DNA from: Sweltsa coloradensis
Lineage: Eukaryota; Arthropoda; Insecta; Plecoptera; Chloroperlidae
Assembly: GCA_024449915.1 (NCBI GenBank)
Contig: JAMZAV010001454.1
Coordinates: 1 to 64,000 of the forward strand
Direction: 5' to 3'
Length of the DNA: 64,000 nt
The notes below the pieces were generated by a model. The model saw only the letters and a program-made list of their open reading frames with translations. It was not told the origin of the DNA and searched no databases. The translations under genes and the position numbers were made by a program. Shown here one piece after another: positions 56,741-64,000 of this stretch; within the stretch, counting starts at the first letter, position 1; every line of letters starts with the position of its first letter.

Positions 56741-57050
56741 GTAAGTTATCACTGTTGTATATTTTTAAATTTATTGTAGGCCCTACTCAAATGTTTTAGG
56801 CAGTGTTTGATTTTTGGTGGCCCTTATCATCAAGTATAGTACCTATTTCTAAAATGGGAGTATCTGTTGGACTATGGCTAGAGGTAGGCCTAATGAGATA
56901 AACCCAAATTTCGTTTAAAAAAAAACAAATTTTGCATTTTTCACGATTTCACAAAAATTGTCAAACGTAAGGTAGGGCTACTAAAAAAATTTCCCCTAAA
57001 AAAAATAAAACGGAGCCTCCTACATCGATGACATTTGATTCCAAAAAGTT

Positions 57051-57586
57051 GAAATCGATCATTGTGACCCGAGAATCAATCTAGAATCGATTCCCAAGAA
57101 AAAACAAATATTTATACACCCCGTTATTTTGGTGGACTATTTCCGCGGAGTCCTTGAATGCGCCGTTATTTTGGTAGTCTATTTCCGCGGAGCCCGCGTC
57201 ACGAAACGATGTTCCATTGTCGTCTGTTCAGTCTGGATCGGCACCTCCACCAAAAATCGCGTAAATTCTGGACATGTGTTCTTGTAAATATGTATCTCTT
57301 AATTAAAGCATTAAAGCAGAAATCGATCATTGTGACCCGAGAATCAATCTAGAATCGATTCCCAAGAAAAAACAAATATTTATACACCCCGTTATTTTGG
57401 TGGACTATTTCCGCGGAGTCCTTGAATGCGCCGTTATTTTGGTAGTCTATTTCCGCGGAGCCCGCGTCGTGGAACGATGTTCCATTGTCGTCTGTTCAGT
57501 CTGGATCGGCACCTCCACCAAAAATCGCGTAAATTCTGGACATGTGTTCTTGTAAATATGTATCTCTTAATTGCCAGTAAGGCAGT
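57051..57586. repeat. Tandem duplication, 268-bp unit, two copies
   Basis: GAAATCGATCATTGTGACCC begins both units (57051 and 57319). They remain nearly identical through GGACTATTTCCGCGGAGTCC to about 57318 and 57571, differing at a few bases (CGTCACGAAACG versus CGTCGTGGAACG). Each unit itself holds a shorter repeat around TTTCCGCGGAG. It is recent, judging by the identity. PPP1R7 intron 4. Confidence 0.9.
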
Positions 57587-58464
57587 AGCATTGATAAATT
57601 TTTCAATAATATTTAATCAAGTCGTATGTTATCATTACCAATTTTCAAGGTGTATACTGTATTTGACTTATTTATAATAATACTTTGTAACGGGGCATCA
57701 AACCATTTTGAACCAAAAACCAAACAAAAACAATATTTTCCCTGAACCGAAAACCGAATGCCAAATCAAAATTCAGTATTTCGGTTATTTTTAGTTTATT
57801 TTGGTTTGGAGCAGTTTTGGATCACAAAGTCTAAAAATTGCCAAATCGCAAAACTAACAAAAAAAAGTGGGGAGTTCAATTTTCCCTTTTACAAATCTGG
57901 CGCATACCTCCTTTCGTAAGTCCATAGCCAGCGTTTCAGCACACAAAGAGATTTAATTTGCACCTGCCTGCCAAACATCTTCGTTAGGTACTTTTTTTTG
58001 TGTGCGAAGTTGGCCTCTTTAGCTATTTTTCTGTCTTGCTATCCAATATAAGACTGCCTCCTTTTCCATCCTGCTCAGTTCATCGGGCTGGGAGTCAATG
58101 TCACTCTTGAGGGCGCCAACCTCAACGTGTTGACAGTGGGAGGGGGTACAGTAAGATGTGCATTTCACTGTATGCCTTTTTATGTACTTGTCAATCTGTT
58201 ATTGGTAGTAAATAAATCAATTGCATAGTTCCTGGGGGACGAGGTACATTGTAGGCAATTGAGTCAGGTAAGCAATTGCTAAGGTGACCAGAGTACAGTA
58301 CCGTTTTCAGAACACTTGTACCAGTGTCCCGAGAGACTTTTTTACAAGTTTTTTGTTTTACATATGTGTACCTGTTCACAATGATAGGTGTTAAAGCTTA
58401 CATAACTTACCCAACCCTGATTCTGAATTGGTTTCTTGATTCTTAAATGTTTTTATTGTTTCAG

Positions 58465-58627
58465 GGTTCTTGATGTGTCTTTCAATCGGATTCGACAGAT
58501 TCAAGGACTTGATCAGTTACACAATCTTCAAAAGTTGTTCCTTTGTGCAAACAAGATAACACAGATTGAAAATATTAGTCATTTAAAGAAGTTGACTTAT
58601 CTTGAACTAGGGGATAATAAAATCAGA
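58465..58627 (+). CDS. PPP1R7: PPP1R7/Sds22, coding exon 5 (middle leucine-rich repeats)
   Basis: A 163-nt exon after GTTTCAG, ending ATCAGA|GTAAAT (a moderate donor). It encodes VLDVSFNRIRQIQGLDQL, then LQKLFLCANKITQIENISHL and LTYLELGDNKIR. Human PPP1R7 has closely matching blocks (ILDISFNLLRNIEGVD, LKKLFLVNNKISKIENL, LQMLELGSNRIR). The repeat period is kept across both splice junctions. It goes from phase 2 to phase 0. Confidence 0.96.
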
Positions 58628-58710
58628 GTAAATTATTGATATATATTTACTTAGTGTTAGCACATTGTATTAGGGATGCACCCGATGACGCTCCCCGAGA
58701 GAGCTAGCGA

Positions 58711-58731
58711 GCCTCTCTCTCTCTCTCTCCT
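58711..58731. repeat. (CT)n microsatellite
   Basis: A short run of CT units in PPP1R7 intron 5, just after AGGGATGCACCCGATGAC, which resembles the end of an AGGGATG-type element. Confidence 0.75.
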
Positions 58732-58794
58732 TCTACTCTTCCTCACATAAAACTTAATACATTTCTAAGCCTCAGTACTACAGAAAAAATCTGG

Positions 58795-59975
58795 TTAAAA
58801 TAGATGAGCACATGTCTTGGACAAACCATATACAATCATTTGTAAAAGAATTGGTGCCTTCCTCACTAATAGATTTAAATAGTTTTCATAAACTTAAAGA
58901 CACTCGTGAGGGCTAGTAATACCACATTTTGACTACTGCGACGTGGTAGTCAAGACGCGGCCCTGATCTATAAGAAGCTGCAGGAGCACATAATGCATGT
59001 GTTAGATTATATGTAATTTAAATTCGCTGACCAACGTATCTCCATCATTCTCATATATATCTTGGCCCCGTCTCAAAGATAGACGCACTCTTCACTCCCT
59101 TTGCCTACTACATCGAATTCTTCACTCTTCATCACCGGCTTATCTCTTCTCCCGTTTCAACTATTTATCTACTCATCATAGTCGAGAAACTCGTGGCCAT
59201 ACTTCAAATCAACTTTTCCTTCCTATCCACAGAACAGCAATCTACGATAATTCATTCACAGTGTCAGCTGCGCGGGAATGGAACCGTACCCCTAGTAGTG
59301 TCAGAGACTTGACAAAGTTACGATCTTTTTGCCAGGCTGTTCAAAAATTATTCTAGAACATTGTTTTATCTATTGTATTTAATTATTCGTGTATACGCCA
59401 TTTCACTTTTCGATAGAAAAGATTTTATTGTTTAAATGAATTGTAGTCTAGTTGTATTTAAAGTGTAATCAATAATGAAAAATTCTGTATCATCATATGA
59501 ATTAATTATAATTTCCGTATATTATATGTTGTTCTATCAATTAATTTAATCAAAACATTTGCAATCGTAATGTATTAAAAAGAGACAATTAGGTAATTCC
59601 TATTTAATTATAATGTATTATTCATTATCATATAGTTTTCTTATTATATTTTATTATGATTTTATTAGTATTATTATCATGCTGAATATCTTCTTGTTAA
59701 ATTTTTGTTTTCACTTTTCACCAGAGAGTGCATCAAAGTGCATCTAAAAATTGGTTTTAGTTTAAATAATTTATAATTTTATGAAGTAGTTTCATGGTTC
59801 AAAAGATTTTTAGTGTAATATTTGATAAATATTCATCATTTATGTATTTTTGTGAAACATATTGTATTTTGAAGGATGTATTACTATTATGAAGCTGGTT
59901 AGATGTAAGAAAAGGCCTCATGGCCTTAATCTTGCCAGCATAAATAAAACCTCAATCAATCATCAATCAATCTCT
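58795..59975 (+). pseudogene. LINE 3' remnant with C-terminal coding part, 3' UTR and tail
   Basis: Translation with frame changes gives LKDRRTLHSLCLLHRILHSS, SPAYLFSRFNYLSTHHSRET and SFTVSAAREWNRTPSSVRDL, the usual C-terminal end of a LINE ORF2. About 600 bp later the sequence AAAAGGCCTCATGGCCTTAA leads to TCTTGCCAGCATAAATAAA, a typical invertebrate LINE 3' UTR end, followed by an (AATC)n tail at about 59953-59972. The copy is 5' truncated, and mutated in its 5' part. It lies in PPP1R7 intron 5, sense strand, so its polyadenylation-like signal is readable by the host transcript. Confidence 0.7.
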
Positions 59976-60356
59976 GCTGGTGTTGGAAGGATGTCCAGTG
60001 TAGCAACAATCTGTCACATCGGGAGCTACCTCTTTGCCTGCATTTTGTGAAGAGTTTACAAGCCTGAAATAGTATTCAAGATGCACCTTATAATGTCATA
60101 TTTTTAGTATATTGAGAGTCACACACACCCTATTAAACACGAACATGTAGCGGAAAAGTAGCACACTACATTATTTGTATAGAGCAAATGTAGCAAAAAA
60201 AGTAGCATTAGCAAATAGCATGTAGGTCTATGCTACGTCTAAAAGTAGCAACCCTAAGGCTGAGTAACACCACCTATCATAGGCTAATTGTCAAAAGTTC
60301 CCCAAGTGTAGCTATGGTATTATAGAATCTAATTTTGCTTTTGTGTTATTCCATAG

Positions 60357-60473
60357 ACTATCGAAAATTTGGAGGGTCTAGACTCATTGAAGAGTTTGTT
60401 TCTTGGCAAAAACAAGATAACCAAAATACAAAATTTGGATATGTTGGCTTCACTAGAAGTTCTCAGTCTACAG
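60357..60473 (+). CDS. PPP1R7: PPP1R7/Sds22, coding exon 6
   Basis: A 117-nt, 39-codon exon after ATTCCATAG, ending CTACAG|GTATGA. It encodes TIENLEGLDSLKSLFLGKNK, then ITKIQNLDMLASLEVLSLQ. It aligns with human AIENIDTLTNLESLFLGKNK followed by ITKLQNLDALTNLTVLSMQ. Phase is 0 on both sides. Exons 1-6 give 227 residues of a family length near 360. The last repeats and the C-terminal cap must lie beyond the window, because I find no matching exon in 60474-64000. Confidence 0.96.
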
Positions 60474-60975
60474 GTATGATTGATTACTGAATAGTATATT
60501 TTATGAATGATCTTTTAATTTCTAACTCTTTATTATGATTTATGTTACTGAATTATGTTTTTGACAACATGATTGTTAAAATAATATTTTGACAAAACTG
60601 GGAAAATGAACTCATTTTAGTAGACTTTTCTTTCATAAGTCCTGATGTTCTTAGTCCTTATGTATAATAATAATAATTGTTGCACATTACCCCTTTTTTG
60701 GCATTTTCACCACATATTTTCTTGCAAGACTTAAAATAGTACAAAAGAATTGTTTGAATCATATGAAGTGTACAATCAATGTTGTTACCTAAGCGGATGC
60801 CTATAACAATTGTGTAACTCCTGTTCTCCCTTGCAAATGGAATACTGTACAGTGTACTGTGGCATTGACTTGTTCAAAGAGCGGAGTGTAGGAAGTTAGA
60901 TTGCCTACCGCCGACCATTTATAAAAATATTGTATGTAGTAAATATCATTGTGGTCAAATGGTTCAGATTACAAG

Positions 60976-61562
60976 CAGGGGCGTAGCAACCATGGCGCGA
61001 AGAGGCGCAACCGCGCCCGGGCCCGGTGCCTCAGGGGGCCCCCTGAGGCCCTGAATTCTCGATTAGCCAAGTTGTATAAATATGAGATGTTAAGCAATAT
61101 CCAAATAACAATGTGTCCAGTTATAGGGATATTAATTACAAGTGAGACTGAATATCCACTATATGTAGGGTGTCCTAAATGTGTTAGACAATAAAAAATA
61201 ATTTTAAAATATAAAATGTCTTTATTTACATTGGAAATTAATTTGTTGATATGACAAAGATGGCACTTAATTATTGTTGTTTGCATTGTATGCATCGATC
61301 GTTATAAACATAGGGTCATTGGGTAACCAGACGTCCCAGTTTTAACAAGATCGTCCCGTTTTTGTGTGATCTGTCTCGGTATTCCAAAAATAGTTGTTGG
61401 GACGGTTCCTGTCTCGGATCGCTCTATAGGTTATCTTGAGCAAAAAAAGGTCCCAAAACAATTTCCGCCTTCGGCGGCTCCGTGTAGCCCACGCAACTAC
61501 AGGGGCCCATCGGAGAACCTTACGCCCGGGCCTATGACTATGAGTTGGTAGCTACGCCACTG
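60976..61562. mobile_element. hAT element, 587 bp, with near-perfect 8-bp TSD
   Basis: The ends are CAGGGGCGTAGCAACC and the inverse GTAGCTACGCCACTG. The flanks are ATTACAAG (60968-60975) and ATTACAAA (61563-61570). GC-rich arms with GGGCCC palindromes lie inside the ends, and there is an AT-rich middle. The ends resemble 54739-55258. PPP1R7, after exon 6. Confidence 0.82.
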
Positions 61563-62044
61563 ATTACAAAGAGCCACCACCTATTTCCCTTCTTTTCTTA
61601 GCAATAAGCTGTTCAAGGTCTTTTTCTTCTGTTTATACTTTTAAGTGTGTTAATCAGTTTTTCTTCAGATTTTTTGCTTGCTACTGTAGTTATCCGATTG
61701 GTGAGGTGATTATAATTTTTTATTTGAATGGTATGTTTTATGTGTGTATTGTGTACTAGAATTGTACATCACAATTACATGTGAGTATGCTCAGAGGCCA
61801 GCCATTGTATTAGATCTTGTATTTGTCTTAGTGCTATGTATGCCATTTTTTTGCTCCACCCAGCAGTTTTCTATGTCTTCTCACCCCATGCAGTGAACCC
61901 ACAAACAATGGCGTGATACACTATGGTTCATGCAGTACCAAGCAGTTAGTTTCTAGCAATCCCCTTGTCCAGCCAAGGAGACAGTCATGTTACCCAGAAA
62001 ATGGGCAGCCATGATTCCATATCTGTCACACAAAAAAAGATTTA

Positions 62045-62760
62045 AACAACTTTTTGCAAACCTAGTTTTAGTGGCAGTGCCTATTTTGTGTAACATTGTA
62101 TGTAATGTGTGTGTAAAAGTATTATGTAAATTATTATTAATTTTAATTAGTCTAGTACTGAAATTTCTGCTATTACTTTTCTTCATTACACTACCTAATA
62201 TGGAATACAAACACTTTTATTTTCAATTTACGCTTACTGTACATAAAACGTGACAGTAAATTTACAATTACTGGCTATGCACATTTCAGCAATTTGATTT
62301 AATTTATATAATTATAGCAGTCTTCAGTCAGTATATTGTGTAGGGATGCACATCAATACTCTTTTGATTTTTCATTATCGATTATCAAAATAGTAATGTC
62401 ATTATCAAATCGATATTATCGATAATATTGATATCAACAACAAAGCCTGTTCCAACCTATAAGCGGAACCTCAAGTGTGGCAAGTGTAAGTCAAAACAAT
62501 ACAATCGCGTTCCGTTTGCTGCCTCGCTGTCTTCGATGTCATGTGTTTGGCTTCCGTTATCGACTGGTAGCTCATTTCCAAACAGTAATCTCGAGTGTGA
62601 CACTTATCAGCCCAGCCAGTGCATGGCACAACTTGAGATAATCTCCGTCTTTCTCGTTAGTAGGGATAGGTTAAAAGCGTTTAATTTCCTAAACGTTTAA
62701 CCCTTTGAAACTTGCTAACGTTTTACATTTTTAAAAATGTTTTTATAATTTTAGGTAGGG
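62045..62760. repeat. Repeat segment, intact copy (partner about 63155-63765)
   Basis: It starts near GCAAACCTAGTTTTAGTGGC. From 62341 it includes an ATCGAT-type element (TAGGGATGCACATCAATACT, later CGGAACCTCAAGTGTGGCAA). The same order of words reappears about 1.1 kb downstream. The part from 62341 is also present in inverse at 45440-45662. Confidence 0.75.
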
Positions 62761-63154
62761 GGGTAGTTTTACCAAAATAATACATGACGCAATTTATCAG
62801 CATTAATACGATAATCACCATTTAAGAAGGCTTAAACAGTGGGGACCCCCAAATTAAGCAATATTAGAAATATGCCAATTTGTTACCTGTGTTTGTGAGG
62901 CTGAAATGTAAAAATAACATTTTAGAGTTAAGTTTAATAAAACCTTCGTTAAACTTACATTTTAAAATTATTTAATAAAAAAATTTATTGATATGAATTA
63001 TTCCATTTTGATATTATGTAATATCGTTCTTGGCATTATTTTGTATTAATATCCAATTTATGTGCTACTCATAGTCCTTCATAATCAAATGTAAAAAAAT
63101 AAACTTAAGTGGGTGATGTGTGAGAATAGGTTGATAACTATTTTTATTTGATAA

Positions 63155-63765
63155 AAAGTAAGATATTTCAAACCTAGTTTGAAGTGGCGTGCCATTTTTG
63201 TCCAATCATTATGTACATGTGGTAAAATATATAGTAATATTATTTTTAATTATCATAGTAAAAAATTCTTATGCCATTACACTATAATTGGATACAAAAC
63301 TCGTTTATTCAATTAGATGTCAATAAAACTGACAGTAATTTACAATTATTATGAATTTTAGTTTGAAATTTTTTATATATTTAGTCTTCATCGAATATTG
63401 TTGGCTTGGGATGTCACATCAATATCTTTATTTTTTCAATGTTTCAAAATAGAATGCATTATCAAATCGATATATCTGATCAACTTCTGATATCCAAACA
63501 AAGCGTTCCACCTTAAGCGGAACCTAGTGTGGCAAGTGAAGTCAACATACATCGCGTTCCGTTCTGTCCTGTCTTCTGTCATGTTTGGCTTGCGATTACT
63601 CTTTCCAAACGTATTCAGTGTGCATTATCACCCATCAGTGCATGACACTTGGATAATCTCTTTCGTAAAGGTGGGTAAAGGTTTAATAAACGTTTAACCT
63701 TGAACAAAGCTACCATCTTTGTTTTTGTTTATAATCTGTAGTTGGCAATATACAATGTTTTTATT
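63155..63765. repeat. Repeat segment, deleted copy of 62045-62760
   Basis: AACCTAGTTTGAAGTGGC, GGGATGTCACATCAATATC, AAGCGGAACCTAGTGTGGCA and CGTTTAACCTTGAAC occur in the same order as in the intact copy, with many one- to few-base losses. The interval from AACCTAG to CGTTTAAC is 635 nt in the first copy and 520 nt here. It is either an old tandem duplicate or the same locus read twice at low accuracy. Confidence 0.65.
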
Positions 63766-64000
63766 AAATTTCCTATGGTTAAAGTCGTCTTGGGTGTTTG
63801 TGTGAATGATTTGTTGACCGGAATATAACACATTGATGCATAATTTAATCAGCAGTTAAAATATATAAACTGTATTAAATACGACCTAAAGTTTTTCCCA
63901 AAGTTAAGGGTGGTAGGGAACAGTGGGGGTGAAATATCGCTTACCTCCTGGCGGATTATTATGTTTCATATTATTATGTACCATCATGCCAAATTTCATG

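Noticed and set aside
60474..64000. Remaining PPP1R7 exons
   Set aside because: I looked for the next leucine-rich-repeat blocks and the C-terminal cap and found none; the gene must continue outside the window.

Overview
The window is animal nuclear DNA. It holds the 5' parts of two intron-containing housekeeping genes in head-to-head orientation, surrounded by dense transposable elements. The gene on the minus strand is DCAF13 (Sof1, a WD40 protein of the small-subunit processome): exon 1 at 44253-44322, exon 2 at 33571-33770 and exon 3 at 31839-32036. The gene on the plus strand is PPP1R7 (Sds22, a leucine-rich-repeat regulator of protein phosphatase 1): exons at 44802-44823, 52711-52839, 53889-53941, 56544-56740, 58465-58627 and 60357-60473. 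Splice sites and codon phases join cleanly in both genes. Their start codons are 479 bp apart, so they probably share a bidirectional promoter. Both genes run out of legible sequence before their 3' ends. The host is a metazoan. The repeat types (5S- and tRNA-derived SINEs, CR1/L2-like LINEs, many hAT elements) and the abundant TAGGCCTA octamer make me think of an echinoderm or other marine deuterostome, but that is a weak inference.

Layout. 1-10.7 kb: intergenic, with MITEs, two LINE fragments, nested inverted-repeat elements, a dispersed repeat and one speculative exon (minus strand, 5627-5806). 10.7-31.5 kb: about 21 kb of homopolymer-rich, apparently corrupted sequence, ending in a 143-nt C run followed directly by a 161-nt A run. 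Recognisable repeats inside it are degraded versions of repeats that are intact elsewhere in the window, so I read it as unpolished or gap-filled assembly. The missing DCAF13 exons probably lie in it or beyond the window. 31.5-44.3 kb: DCAF13 exons 3, 2 and 1. Intron 1 carries a 7.4-kb hAT transposon with an 8-bp target-site duplication (TSD), and inside that sits a nearly complete LINE. 44.3-64 kb: PPP1R7, with SINEs, LINE remnants and several hAT elements in its introns.

The most unusual items are these. The LINE at 34967-40777 has an ORF1 that, apart from one extra A in an A run, reads as a single protein of about 890 residues with two tandem SGNH-esterase domains. A 1.03-kb hAT insertion ends 29 bp before PPP1R7 exon 4, and its TSD supplies the only obvious branch-point candidate. 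The nested order is gene intron, then hAT, then LINE. A hAT MITE family with internal 40-nt repeats flanks DCAF13 exon 1. A cluster of AAGATCTT palindromes lies at 46.2 kb. A segment near the right end is repeated at about 1.1 kb spacing, the second time in a heavily deleted form.
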